NCBI GenBank assembly: GCA_009823505.1
Contig: VZQC01005738.1
Span: forward strand, 659,295 to 723,294
Direction of reading: 5' to 3'
DNA from: Rhizomys pruinosus
Taxonomy: Eukaryota; Chordata; Mammalia; Rodentia; Spalacidae
Length of the DNA: 64,000 nt
The notes under the pieces were generated by a model. The model worked only from the letters and a program-made list of their open reading frames with translations, was not told the DNA's origin and did not search any database. A program made the position numbers and the translations under genes. Shown piece by piece: positions 44,368-54,113 of the stretch (position 1 is its first letter; each line of letters opens with the position of its first letter).

Positions 44368-45655
44368 GCCTGTACTTGTTAAAGATATGTCATGTAAGAA
44401 ATAGGTCTGTTTGTTATTGTCCCCGCTGTGCTTGTAGAATTAAGTGCATTAGAAATAAAGTAGAGATGAATAAAGTGCTCCTTCTTCAGTGGCTGACTTG
44501 AGTAAAAATCAAACAGTTAAGGCCTGATCGTGCCTGTGGGTCTGTCTTGGTTTTAGTGTAGAAGATGCTTTCCTTCCTCAGGACAGCATTGATTGGTCTT
44601 TAGGCTTGCCTTGGGAGCTGAGTAACGGCCTCATAAAGCATCGGGGTTACAGCATTAACACTGGGTTATGAGATCCGTTACTACAGATGTGAATGTGCCT
44701 CCTTATTTGATTCTTAAAAACTCCAGATGGGGTTCCAATGGATAGTGTAAAATTTTACGTATTTTTAACAAGAATTATAATCTCTTGGGTGGCCTCTGTG
44801 CATCATTTGATGCTTGAGAAGTTTCTCGAGGATGAGATGGAGGGAGGAGGCATATGTAATGCTCTGAATGGAGGTATTCAGGAATGAAAAGAAATATTTT
44901 CTTTCTGTCATACTTATCTGAGACAAGCCAGAGACAGTCACCAAAAAATTTACTGTGGTATTTGGACTGACCGGAACAGTTAGCAGTAAAATATTCATTG
45001 GTCAGATAGCTTTGAATTTGAAATTTTGAGGGAGTTTTTTTTTCCTCTCTCTCATAATGCTGGATAATAGAGGTTTTTATGATAAAAATTCTGCTGTGAA
45101 GTATGTGGTGATTCATATCCAAAATAATTTTAGATTGTGTATGTATATGTGTGTTTGTACTTTTTCCCTGCTGCTTGACTTTTATTTTTTCAGCCATAAT
45201 GGAAAAATATGTGACTAATTTTTATAGAACAAGTTATAAGTCTCTAGGAATTTGCTGTTATTTTCCTCCTGTTATACTGTAAAGCTTGCTAAGTGAAGAG
45301 AGTACAATTATGGGAAGAAAATGGGTTTTATGTTATTTTGAAAATGTGTGCGAATTTCATTTATTCCTGAGAAAGATGCTATTGTGAGATGCAACAAATC
45401 ACGTCAAAGAAATGATAGAAGTAATTAGACCATGGGTCATTATCAAATTAATGGCTGAGTTGGACAGTGCACGGATTGCAGTGTATGTGGTTAGCTGTGG
45501 CTTGTGTATTTGGACCCTGACGAGAGGGGAGCTCTTTGTGATGAGCAATCACTGGCCGTTCTCTTTGGCTGCATCTTCTGTTTATCGTAGGTGTAAAGAT
45601 GATGATTCACTAGTTTCTGATTATTACTTCTATCATATTAAAATGTGATCTCATT
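44368..45655. other. unique intronic sequence
   Basis: About 1.3 kb without a recognised repeat. Minus-strand frames at 44765-45197 have no recognisable product. Confidence 0.5.
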
Positions 45656-45870
45656 GGTGCTGGGGAGATGACTCAGCAGTTAAGAGTGCTTGGTGCTCTT
45701 GAACATAACCTGAATTCAGTTCCCAGAACCCACATTGAGCAGCTCAGAACTGCCTGTAACTTCAGCCCCAGGAGATTCAGTACTGTCTTCTAGCCTCCGT
45801 GGGTAGCCACACACATGTGGCATATACTCACACATAATATAAATAGGAAATTTTAAACAGTCTTTAAGTA
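45656..45870 (+). mobile_element. B2-type SINE close to the exon
   Basis: GCTGGGGAGATGACTCAGCA head, TCAGTTCCCAGAACCCACAT, CTTCTAGCCTCCGTGGGTAG, ending about 140 bases before the FNDC3B coding exon. Confidence 0.85.
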
Positions 45871-45956
45871 TGCGATCTCATTTTATCCTCAGAAAGATCC
45901 CTGGGGTAGGTAACTTTGGTTACAGCTGATTTTCATGGTACTGAGTCTTTTTTTTT

Positions 45957-45992
45957 AAATAAACAGACAAACGAACAAACAAACAAACAAAC
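45957..45992. repeat. (CAAA)n microsatellite just upstream of the exon
   Basis: Imperfect CAAA/CGAA tetranucleotides, with the cleanest run at 45974-45991. It ends about 18 bases before the acceptor AG. Confidence 0.93.
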
Positions 45993-46010
45993 ATGGTGTT
46001 TCTCTTGCAG
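45993..46010 (+). promoter_or_regulatory. FNDC3B: 3' splice site of the FNDC3B coding exon
   Basis: A short pyrimidine run, TGTTTCTCTTGCAG (45997-46010), ends in the AG used at the exon edge. The longer T-run (about 45948-45956) is separated from it by a CAAA microsatellite. Branch-point candidates upstream therefore lie in A/C-rich repeat rather than in an ordinary pyrimidine tract. Confidence 0.85.
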
Positions 46011-46149
46011 GAAGCTGATTGGGGGCAATTCTCCATGAATGTATGTCACCATGATGATGACCGACCAGATCCCCCTGGAACTGCCACCCCTGCTCAACGG
46101 GGAGGTGGCCATGATGCCCCACTTGGTGAATGGAGAAGCAGCCCAGCAG
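46011..46149 (+). CDS. FNDC3B: FNDC3B first coding exon (5'UTR 46011-46038; codons 1-37 at 46039-46149)
   Basis: The exon carries 28 nt of 5'UTR and then 37 codons, beginning MYVTMMMTDQIPLELPPLLN and ending NGEAAQQ. I recognise this as the N-terminus of FNDC3B (FAD104), a roughly 1200-residue protein with a proline-rich N-terminal region, nine fibronectin III domains and a C-terminal membrane anchor. It is known from adipocyte and osteoblast differentiation work and is ER/membrane associated. Only the disordered leader before the proline-rich region is encoded here; no FN3 domain is present. The start is supported by an in-frame TGA at 46036-46038 that abuts the ATG, which excludes an N-terminal extension. 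The exon is bounded by TTGCAG at 46005-46010 and GTGGGT from 46150, and ends in phase 0. Position 33 is Glu where I recall Asp in the human protein. Flanking sequence on both sides is intronic. Met1 has a weak initiation context, so use of Met5 is possible. Confidence 0.93.
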
Positions 46150-46156
46150 GTGGGTG
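46148..46156 (+). promoter_or_regulatory. FNDC3B: 5' splice site of the FNDC3B coding exon
   Basis: The exon ends CAG followed by GTGGGTGAC, a usable U1 donor with G at +3 rather than A. If the intron were retained, the FNDC3B frame would hit TAA at 46180-46182, ten codons into the intron. Confidence 0.8.
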
Positions 46157-46230
46157 ACATTGTCCAACTGAGACACATGTAATATTTGATTTAATTTGAG
46201 ACTCAAAAGTCTTTGATTTTGTTCACTTGC

Positions 46231-46385
46231 TTCTTTGCTTGTTTTTTTGAGACTAGGACTTACTATATAGCCCCAGCTGGCCTAAAAGTTTCTTTGTAGA
46301 CCAGGCTGCCCTCCGTCTCAGATATCTGCTTGCCTCTTGTCTCTTGAGTGCTGGGATTAAAGGCCTGGGCCGCCACGTCCAGTTG
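46231..46385 (-). mobile_element. B1 SINE, antisense
   Basis: TTTTTTTGAGACTAGGACTT, TAGACCAGGCTGCCCTCCGT, GAGTGCTGGGATTAAAGGCC. Begins about 80 bases after the exon. Confidence 0.88.
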
Positions 46386-46477
46386 CCTACTTGGTTTTGT
46401 TAACCTTAGTGGTTCTAGAGATGTTGTTGTTGTATAATTATATTGTAAAAATAACCAAATGGTGGTGGTGGTTCTTC

Positions 46478-46642
46478 CTCTTCCTCTTCTTCCTCCTTTT
46501 CTTCCTCCTCCTCCTCCTCCTCCTCCTCCTCCTCCTCCTCCTCTTCTTCCTCTTTCTCCTCCTCCTCCTCTTCCTCCTCTCCTTCCTTCTCCTCCTCTTT
46601 CTCCTTCCCTTCTTCCTCCTCTTCCATCTTTTTTTTCTTTTT
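46478..46642. repeat. (TCC)n-rich polypyrimidine tract
   Basis: About 150 bases of CTC/TTC triplets on the sense strand, with a pure CTC run near 46505-46541. It lies about 330 bases downstream of the FNDC3B donor. Minus-strand Glu-rich and plus-strand Pro/Leu-rich frames are artefacts. Confidence 0.95.
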
Positions 46643-47205
46643 TAGAACAGCAACTCTTACCTCACTTAGTATTTTCAAATAATCAGAAAGTATGTTGTTG
46701 TTGCTTTTAATGACTCATTTGGATACTGCTTATTCGTGCCCTGCTGGTTTGCTAGATTGGCCAGAACACAGTGCTCAGAGTCAGGTTTTGAGGTCTTGAG
46801 TGACTGACCTTGGTAAGATGCACAGTTTAAGGTGAATGTGCCCGGGCTCTGGGGTGATCCTTCTAGCGCAGAGCTCATAGCATGAGGACACAATCCCTGC
46901 GTCATTCGTTACTTAAACACTGGGGACAGAGCAGCTGTTTAGAGAGTCAGCCATGCAGCACTTAGGGAAAAATCTGAACTGTAAGTGAAACTTTGATTTT
47001 TATCATTTGGAACTGATAGCATTACATGTTTTATGAATTGTCATTGATAGCATTACATGTTTTAAAAATTGACCACAGATGACTATGTTTGGTCTGTCTT
47101 GTAACTATCTAAATATCTTATTTTTTGTAAATTCTTTAGTATCATAAATATATTGTTTTATGCGTAGTAAAATTGGAAGTAATTTCTTGAAAAATATTTG
47201 CTCAC
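46643..47205. other. unique sequence with a 31-bp tandem duplication
   Basis: TGATAGCATTACATGTTTTA starts at 47014 and again at 47045. The two ~30-base units differ at a few positions. Confidence 0.7.
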
Positions 47206-47420
47206 ATGGCTGGAGAGATGACTCAGTAGTTAAGAGTACCAACTGCTCTTGCAGAGGACCTGGGTTCAATTCTTAGCACCAACATGGTGGCTAACAATCA
47301 TCTATAACTCCAGTTCCAGGGGAATCTGATGCCTTCTGACTCCTCAGGCATTGCACAACATGGGAGCACTTACATACATGCAGACAATACACTCATATAT
47401 ATAAAATAAAAATAATAAAT
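47206..47420 (+). mobile_element. B2-type SINE
   Basis: GCTGGAGAGATGACTCAGTA head, GGGTTCAATTCTTAGCACC, CTCCAGTTCCAGGGGAATCT, and an AAATAAAAATAATAAAT tail. The following SINE sits in this tail; ATTTGCTCA occurs before this element and after the pair. Confidence 0.9.
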
Positions 47421-47640
47421 TGGGGCTGGAGAGATGGTTAGGAGTGCCAACTGCTTTTGCAGAGGACCCGGGTTTGATTCCCAGCACCCAACATGTCGGC
47501 TGAGAACTGTCTTTAACTCCAGTTCCAGGAGAATCCGACACCCTCTTCTGACCTCTGCAGCATTGCATGATATGGGTACAAAAACCTACATGCAGACAGT
47601 ACACTCATACACATACAAAATAAATTTAAAAAATTAAAAA
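47421..47640 (+). mobile_element. B2-type SINE inserted in the tail of the previous one
   Basis: GGGGCTGGAGAGATGGTTAG head (short internal deletion), ACTGTCTTTAACTCCAGTTC with no 17-bp duplication, then a second A-rich tail. Confidence 0.92.
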
Positions 47641-47695
47641 AAATTTGCTCAGAATATGCGAATAATTCAGGTACGTTGAACAGTCATTTGCTGGT

Positions 47696-48843
47696 ATGAG
47701 CACATGCCCTTCACTGTGCTCTGTCATACCTGCCCTTCACTGTGCTGTCATACCTGCCCTTCTGTCATATGACACCCTCTGTCATACCTGCTCTTCTGTC
47801 ATATTACACCCTCTGTCATACCTGCCCTCACCGTGCTCTGTCATACCTGCCCTTCACCATGCTCTGTCATACCTGCCCTCCTGTCATATGACACCCTCTG
47901 TCATACCTGCCCTCCTGTCATATGACGCCCTCCTGTCACATGACACCCTCTGTCATACCTGCCCTCCTGTCATATGACACCCTCTGTCATACCTGCCCTC
48001 CTGTCATATGACACCCTTTGTCATACCTGCCCTCACCGTGCTCTGTCATACCTGCCCTTCACCGTGCTTTGTCATACCTGCCCTTCTGTCATATGACACC
48101 CTCTGTCACACCTGCCCCTCACCGTGCTCTGTCATACCTGCCCTTCTGTCATATGACACCCTCTGTCATACCTGGCCTTCTGTCATATGACACCCTCTGT
48201 CATACCTGCCCTCACCATGCTCTGTCATACCTGCCCTCACCGTGCTCTGTCATACCTGCCCTTCTGTCATATGACGCCCTCTGTCATACCTGCTCTCCTG
48301 TCATATGACACCCTTTGTCATACCTGCCCTCACCATGCTCTGTCATACCTGCCCTTCACCGTGCTCTGTCATACCTGCCCTTCTGTCATATGACACCCTC
48401 TGTCACACCTGCCCCTCACCGTGCTCTGTCATACCTGCCCTCCTGTCATATGACACCCTCTGTCATACTTGCCCTCACCGTGCTCTGTCATACCTGCCCC
48501 TCACTGTGCTCTGTCATACCTGCCCTCACCATGCTCTGTCATACCTGCCCTCCTGTCATATGACACCCTCTGTCATACCTGCCCTTCTGTCATATGACAC
48601 CCTCTGTCATACCTGCCCCTCACTGTGCTCTGTCATACCTGCCCTCACCATGCTCTGTCATACCTGCTCTCCTGTCATATGACACCCTCTGTCATACCTG
48701 CCCTCCTGTCATATGACACCCTCTGTCATACCTGCCCTTCTGTCATATGACACCCTCTGTCACACCTGCCCCTCACCGTGCTCTGTCACACCTGCCCCTC
48801 ACCGTGCTCTGTCATACCTCCCCCTCACCGTGCTCTGTCATGC
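47696..48843. repeat. composite minisatellite of two related units (25/26 bp and 34 bp)
   Basis: About 38 units share the head CTGTCATACCTGCCCT. Short units (S) end CACCGTGCT or a close variant. Long units (L) end CTGTCATATGACACCCT and contain the 10-bp palindrome GTCATATGAC. By eye the order is SS LL SS LLLL SS L S LL SS LL SS L S L SSS LL SS LLL SSS. One L carries an extra 18-base block. All overlapping open frames arise from the repeat. Confidence 0.95.
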
Positions 48844-48957
48844 TGCAATGACACTCTTCATCAGGAACATTGATGGTTCTGACCTTGCTGCTTAAAAATT
48901 TATATTGCTTTCTCCCGCGTCACACTGTAACTCTCTTAAGAACAAATACATCTAATG

Positions 48958-49157
48958 GGGCTGGAGAGGTGGATAAGTACTTAAGAGTGCCTGTTGCTTC
49001 CAGAGGACTTGAATTCAGTTCCCAGGACCCATGTTGAGCAGTTTACAACTCCTGTAACTCCAGCTCCAAGGGATCGGGCACCATCTTCTAGCCTTTGTGG
49101 GCATCTGCACACACAAGGCATATACACAGATACATATAAATAAAGATAAAATCTTCG
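48958..49157 (+). mobile_element. B2-type SINE
   Basis: GGGGCTGGAGAGGTGGATAA head, AATTCAGTTCCCAGGACCC, CTCCAGCTCCAAGGGATC, AAATAAAGATAAAATCTT tail. Confidence 0.88.
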
Positions 49158-50273
49158 AAGAAGCAAAACCAAAATAAACTAGCAGGTGCCTTGTGAATGT
49201 TGGCCATCTGAATTTCATGCTTCTCACACTGATGCAGGTCATGTGTCTTCCTGGGTCCTGGACCCTTTTCTAGACTGGATCTCGCTCTCCACTGTGCTAT
49301 GTAGTGTCTGCTGTTTTACACACATAAGCGGCCCCACCCACCTGAACAGCCCCTCCACTCACCTGCGCACTGTTCTCCACTCAGCACCTCTGTTCCCCTG
49401 GGTACCTGACTTCTGTCAGGGGAGTCTGCGCCCGCTGTCTCTTCCTCCTCTCCTGATCCTCTTCAGCTCCGCAGTCTCCACTGGGTCCTCTCAACCTTCT
49501 GGTCTTTCATTCCATTCTGCCGAATCTGCAACCTTGCCATACCTGCTTCATTTTGACAACTCAGAGGAAAGAATGGTTGTTCTTACCGTCTGGCTGCTTC
49601 TACTTTTTTGTTCGATTGTCTCTATATGGGAGCTGGAGCCATCTTCCCAGAATTTGAAGTGCACTCAGTCAGTACCTCACCTAAAATCATCCTGTTACCC
49701 TCAGAGCAAAGCCTTTTGTACGCCTGTCAAACTTTGCTGGTTGACAACCTTTCTCTCCATCTCTGACCACCTTCTTCCTGCCTTTGGTGCTTAGCTATTC
49801 TTGGAAAGATCTGGAAATCCTGGGAATGCAGGGTTCTGCCTCCCTTTTACCAATTAAAAGAATGCATAAACCCCCAAGGTATTCAAACGTGTTCACTTGG
49901 AACATGACTCAGGACCCCCTCCATTGGCCTGCTCGGGCTTCCAGGTCTCCTTTCCTTGCTGCTGCGCCCCAGTTTTGTGTTTTGGTGATTTCTCTCCCCT
50001 TTCTATGATTCAGTTTGCCCAGAACCGCCTTTTGTAGCTCATTAGCCAGCATAAAGAGCCCTCAGTTTCAGAATTTTCCAGTCTTCTCTTCAAAAGTGAA
50101 CTCCTTCGCACACAGACATGAATGAAGATAGAAAGAACTGGGTGTTTGCAGAAGGCCACGTGGCATTTCCCTACTTCACCCTCTGACCTCGTCTGTAAGT
50201 AGGAATTGGCTTAGTAAGTTTAGCTAACTGAGAAGATCTCTACAAGGCTGAAAAGGGAAAATTCACTTACCTG
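49158..50273. other. unassigned sequence with a 202-codon open frame
   Basis: A plus-strand frame at 49186-49794 is open for 202 codons. The translation is Ser/Leu/Pro-rich with no domain I know and no splice framing. The C/T-rich strand bias accounts for its length. Possibly an ancient repeat. Confidence 0.4.
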
Positions 50274-50447
50274 TTTTTTGTTTTGTTATGTTTATTTTAT
50301 GTGCATGTGTATACCCGAGTTACATGTATATACGTGTAGCACATGTGTGTAGGTGATTGTGAGCCACCACATGGGTGCTGGGAACTGATCCTGAGTCCTC
50401 TGGAGGAGCAGCAAGTGGTCTTAATTGCTGAGCCATCTCTCCAGCCC
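50274..50447 (-). mobile_element. B2-type SINE, antisense, shortened
   Basis: GTTATGTTTATTTTATGTGC tail, CACATGGGTGCTGGGAACTG, GCTGAGCCATCTCTCCAGCC. Confidence 0.8.
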
Positions 50448-50514
50448 TTAATTTATCTGTTTTATGAATTGGTAATCAAACTTTTTCAAAATGGAGGTTA
50501 CACATACTGTCGCA

Positions 50515-50763
50515 GGACACTGGGAATGATAGTTCTGTCAGTAAAGCTGGAGGACCTGAGTTCAGTCCCTAGGACTTTTGTGAGAAGCCAGGCATGATGA
50601 CTTGTCGTGGTTATCCCAGCACTGGGGACACAGAGACAGGGTGATCCCTGGGGCCTGACCTCCTCACGCACATGTACACAGTTGTATATATACCTCCACA
50701 TACTACATGTACCCATATACACATAAACATGCACACATACATGTTCACACACATACAAAATAT
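50515..50763 (+). mobile_element. B4-type SINE
   Basis: Divergent head (CACTGGGAATGATAGTTCTG), GACCTGAGTTCAGTCCCTAG, TTATCCCAGCACTGGGGACA, with a long ACATAC-rich tail. Confidence 0.7.
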
Positions 50764-51951
50764 GGAAGGACATATTTTAGTCTTTTTAATTAGTAACTGT
50801 TGTTTTGCTGGAAACATTAACATTTATAGTTGTCGTAGGCCAAGCTACTTAGTGTTAGCCTTAAATTCTCTTCAAAGGGAACATTGTGTGGTGGGCAGAC
50901 TGAAATAGTGCATTCGGTAGGACTAGACTAGGATTCATCATGCCTGGATTTGGCGTCTTGATCTGCGTCTGTGGCTCAGTCCAGGCAGTAGCTTGCATGC
51001 CTGGTGTTTTGCTTCCTTTTTATGTCTCTAAAGTCCCCAGCCTTTGCCTCTTTTATTCCTTGAATTCTTTGTTCCTTCCTTTGGGTCCTAACTTTTATAT
51101 TGCTCTGGGTGAATATGGCAGAATCCTGGGGCCTGTGTGTTAAACTCGTGCCTAGGAACAAGGGGAAAAGACAGGCCGAAGGAGCCTGTAAAGCCGGCAG
51201 TGTTAGAGAAATGCCGGAGAGAATCGATGACGGGGGCTGTGGAGGAGCCTGAACGACACCGAGCAAAGGCTGTCCCCAAGAAAGGACCCAAGAGTCTTGA
51301 GTATTGGCTCTGGGCACTGCGGCTTGCCCTGCAGAGTCTGTGTGTATGGTGCTGAGGTGAGTTTCTGTTAAAGGACCAGGACACAAGGGACTTAACAGAG
51401 CATGTAACCTCCACAGATGTTTCCTTCTGTGAGGCATGTTTTTACCTTAACAAGAACCTTTTGGAAGCAAAGGATTGACCTCTGTGATGGACCTTGCAGG
51501 CATTGTCTGGCAGACTCTTGAGGGTGACATTTTTATGGTAGACAGTGTTATAGCAACTTAATACTGGAAAAAGCCACCCCCTGGCCCTGGGCTTCTCCTG
51601 AAACATCTGTGAGCAGTGGGGATGGTGCAGCATACCTTGGATGTGTTTACACCGTTCTTAACACTTAGCAGCTGTGCAGAGGACATTCTAAACATTTCTA
51701 TATGCGCCAAGGAACCACCACAGCTATGGGAACACACTCAGCTCTCCACAGCCATCCCCCTTATGGCTGTCCGGAGGCTTTCTGGAGTTAATTAGGCCTA
51801 GTTGTCGTCAAGATGCTTTGCTGTGCTCTGGCCCTCTAAATAAGAGATACTGTTAATTTTCATTATTCGAAGTCATGCCAAGTTTGAAGCTGATGTCATT
51901 TTATGGAGGTCAGAGAGAAAGGAAGAAGAGCTGAAGAGAATGGAGTGGGAA
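50764..51951. other. unique intronic sequence
   Basis: Several overlapping open frames on both strands at 50976-51437 (up to 153 codons, minus) show no recognisable domain. Confidence 0.45.
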
Positions 51952-52070
51952 AGTTATCCCAGGACTCAGGAGACAGAGGCGGCCAGATCTACATGAGTAA
52001 GACAGGCCAGCCTGGGCTACATAGCAATTTCCAGGCCATCTGGGGCTACAGGGAGACCCTGTCCCAAAAA

Positions 52071-52073
<3 letters not shown>
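51952..52073 (+). mobile_element. B1 SINE, 5'-truncated
   Basis: TTATCCCAGGACTCAGGAGA, GGCCAGCCTGGGCTACATAG, GGGAGACCCTGTCCC. Its tail has become the (GA)n that follows. Confidence 0.85.
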
Positions 52074-52133
<60 letters not shown>

Positions 52134-52153
52134 AGAGAGAGAATGAGAATGAA
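52074..52153. repeat. (GA)n microsatellite
   Basis: About 75 bases of GA with a few AATGA interruptions at its right end; the only large purine tract on the sense strand. Confidence 0.95.
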
Positions 52154-52165
52154 TCATGGAGCTTA

Positions 52166-52713
52166 GTGTGTTAGTCAGTTTTATCACCATGACAGAATAC
52201 CTGGGAAAATCACCTTGAGAGCATGTGACGGAGGAGATCTGCTTACCTCATGACCATGGGGAAACAGGAGAAAGATAAAGGAGAGCTTGAAGACAAGGTA
52301 TTCCCTTCAGTACATGCCCCTTAGTGACCTACTTCCTCCTACTAGCCCTGCTGCCTAGGTTGTTGCCATCTTAAGAATGCCATCAAGGGCTGGAGGGGTG
52401 GCTCAGTGGTTAAGAGCACTGGCTGCTCTTACTGGATTGGATTCGATTCCTAGCACCAAACATGATGGCTAACAATTGTCCATAACTCTAGTTCCAGGGA
52501 ATCTGAGGCTCTCTTCTGACCTCAGCAGGCATTACATGACGTGGGTGCACTTACATATATGCAGACAATATTCTCATATACACAAAATAGAAATAATAAA
52601 TAAAATATTTTTAAAAATTAAAAAGACTCCAAAGCCTCACTAATGCATATTGCATTGGGGGGCAAGCCTACAGCACATGAGCATTGGGGGACATTTTCTG
52701 TCCAGTCCACCAC
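52166..52713 (+). mobile_element. RMER-like rodent repeat, split by a SINE
   Basis: Left part: GTTAGTCAGTTTTATCACCA, CATGACAGAATACCTGGG. Right part after the SINE: GAGCATTGGGGGACATTTTC, CAGTCCACCACA. This matches the rodent repeat that begins with a GCTGTGA-type head and ends CCACCACA. The family name is from memory and tentative. Confidence 0.6.
52388..52625 (+). mobile_element. B2-type SINE nested in the RMER-like repeat
   Basis: GGGCTGGAGGGGTGGCTCAG head, GGATTCGATTCCTAGCACC, CTCTAGTTCCAGGGAATCTG, A-rich end at 52625. Confidence 0.9.
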
Positions 52714-53535
52714 AGAACTGTATACCCCGACTGCCATTGATCTTACATCATAGTTGCCGTCTCCAAAGGAGACTTTGCTTGGGTCACTTCCTGTCCCCTG
52801 TTCCTTCCTTATTCTAGATAATCTCTTATTTAATTCTCTGTAGGTACTGTCTGTTCTAGGCATTTCATCTAAGGGAAATTGTGCAAAATGTGGACCTTTG
52901 TGCCTCTTGTGTCTCAGCAGAATATTTTTTAAAGAATGTTCATTATGAATGTCAGTGTCTCGTTCCTTCTTCATTGTCAAATGAAAGGCCACATTTTATT
53001 CAGTCATTTATCATTTGAATTAGCTACTTTTTGTTGCTAAGTCGAAAAACTGATAAAACCAAGTTAAGGAAGGAGGGGTTTATATTGGTTCAGTTTGAGG
53101 GGACAGTCCATTATGGTGGGGAAGGCACTGCGGCAGGAGCGTGAGGCAGCTGCTCACATCCGTCCACAGTCAGGAAGCAGAGAGAGACGAATGCTGGTGC
53201 TCAACTTGCTTTCTCAATTTGCTTTCTCCTCAAGACCCCAGCTGATGGGACAGTGTTGCTCACATTCAAAATGAGTCTTCCAGCTCAGTCAACCCAGTCT
53301 AGAAGCTCTCTTACAGACATGTCCAAAGGCTTGTCTCCTAGGTGATTTTTAACCCTGTCAGGTTAACAATCAGATGACAGACATTTGGGTTCTTTCCACT
53401 TTTTGGCTACTATAAACAATGGTATTATGAACATACATGTGCAGATTCTTCTGTGGACATATGTTTTTATGTCTCTTAGTTATATAGTTAAGTAAAATTA
53501 ACTTTATTTTGAACTGTTTTCTAGGTAAAGTGTTG
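52714..53535 (-). mobile_element. ancient L1 3' part, antisense, split by a later insertion
   Basis: Left piece (to about 53025) ends AGGCCACATTTTATTCAGTC. The right piece (from about 53380) resumes ACATTTGGGTTCTTTCCACT, GGCTACTATAAACAATGG, ATATGTTTTTATGTCTCTTA. Together these follow the inverted L1 ORF2 C-terminus of old mammalian L1s. A repeat occupies the gap. The left boundary is uncertain. Confidence 0.6.
53026..53382 (+). mobile_element. RMER-like repeat inserted in the old L1
   Basis: TTGTTGCTAAGTCGAAAAAC, GAGGGGTTTATATTGGTTC, CAGTCCATTATGGTGGGGAA, AGTCAGGAAGCAGAGAGAGA, CCTGTCAGGTTAACAATCAG. Same general family as the elements at 59.6 and 61.6 kb. Confidence 0.6.
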
Positions 53536-53547
53536 TTGCTTTTCTTT

Positions 53548-53738
53548 AAAATTTTTTATTACGTTTTATTTAGTTATTTGTACGTTGGTGTGCGTGCCAT
53601 GGTATGTGTGGAGAGGGCAGAGGACAACCTGTGGGAGTTGGTTCTTCCCTTGCTCCGTGTGGGTGGCAGGGCTTGAACTCATGTTGTCAGACTGGGTGGC
53701 AAGTACCTTTAATCAGCTGATCCATCTTGTTGGTCCCA
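53548..53738 (-). mobile_element. B3 SINE, antisense
   Basis: TTTTATTTAGTTATTTGTAC, GGCAGAGGACAACCTGTGGG, CAGGGCTTGAACTCATG, and the inverted head ATCCATCTTGTTGGTCCC. Confidence 0.8.
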
Positions 53739-53930
53739 TATTGCTACTTTTCTTACTAGTAATTTTGTTGATTTATAGATAATTATAGTGTAGAATAGCT
53801 AAATAAGATTTTCTCTTAATATGCCTAATTATTTACTGTTCCTGAGTTGTAAAAAATCAAATTTTGATTTGAGTTTTTAGCATGTGTCTCTATAAATAAT
53901 GTCCTTCAAAAGTCATAGGAAGGTGACAGC

Positions 53931-54047
53931 AGAGTGTGGTGGCAGGTGCTTGCTTGCAGTCCTAGTGCAGGGGCACAGCAAGGAGGGCTATCTACAGGTA
54001 CAAGGCCTGCCTGGGCTATGAGGCAAGATTCTGTACCCCAAAAAGGA
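53931..54047 (+). mobile_element. degenerate B1-like SINE
   Basis: GTGTGGTGGCAGGTGCTTGC, GGCCTGCCTGGGCTATGAGG, CTGTACCCCAAAAAGG. Confidence 0.6.
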
Positions 54048-54113
54048 TTGGTGCTTATTGACATTCTAGTTGACTTTCAGAACTTACTAATGTATACATA
54101 TATATGCATGTAT

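Larger units (their letters stand above)
1..46010 (+). other. FNDC3B: FNDC3B intron (or more 5' sequence) upstream of the first coding exon
   Basis: No other FNDC3B exon, CpG-rich promoter or spliced-looking ORF was found in this 46 kb. I recall that the gene has a very large first intron, and this fits. The interval is AT-rich sequence with dozens of SINEs in both orientations, one L1 and several simple repeats, listed separately. Confidence 0.75.

Noticed and set aside
46391..46710. Glu-rich (minus) and Pro/Leu-rich (plus) frames just after the FNDC3B exon
   Set aside because: Both are translations of the (TCC)n tract.
47696..48843. Possible CRISPR-like repeat-spacer array
   Set aside because: The units are related to each other with no unique spacers, and the context is a mammalian intron.
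47696..48895. Overlapping plus-strand frames rich in CHTCPS/VIPAL motifs
   Set aside because: Produced by the S/L composite minisatellite; the frames overlap each other and share the repeat period.
49186..49794. 202-codon plus-strand open frame
   Set aside because: No recognisable domain, low-complexity Ser/Leu/Pro composition from a pyrimidine-rich strand, and no flanking splice signals I trust. A protein search with no hit and absence from RNA-seq would confirm this.
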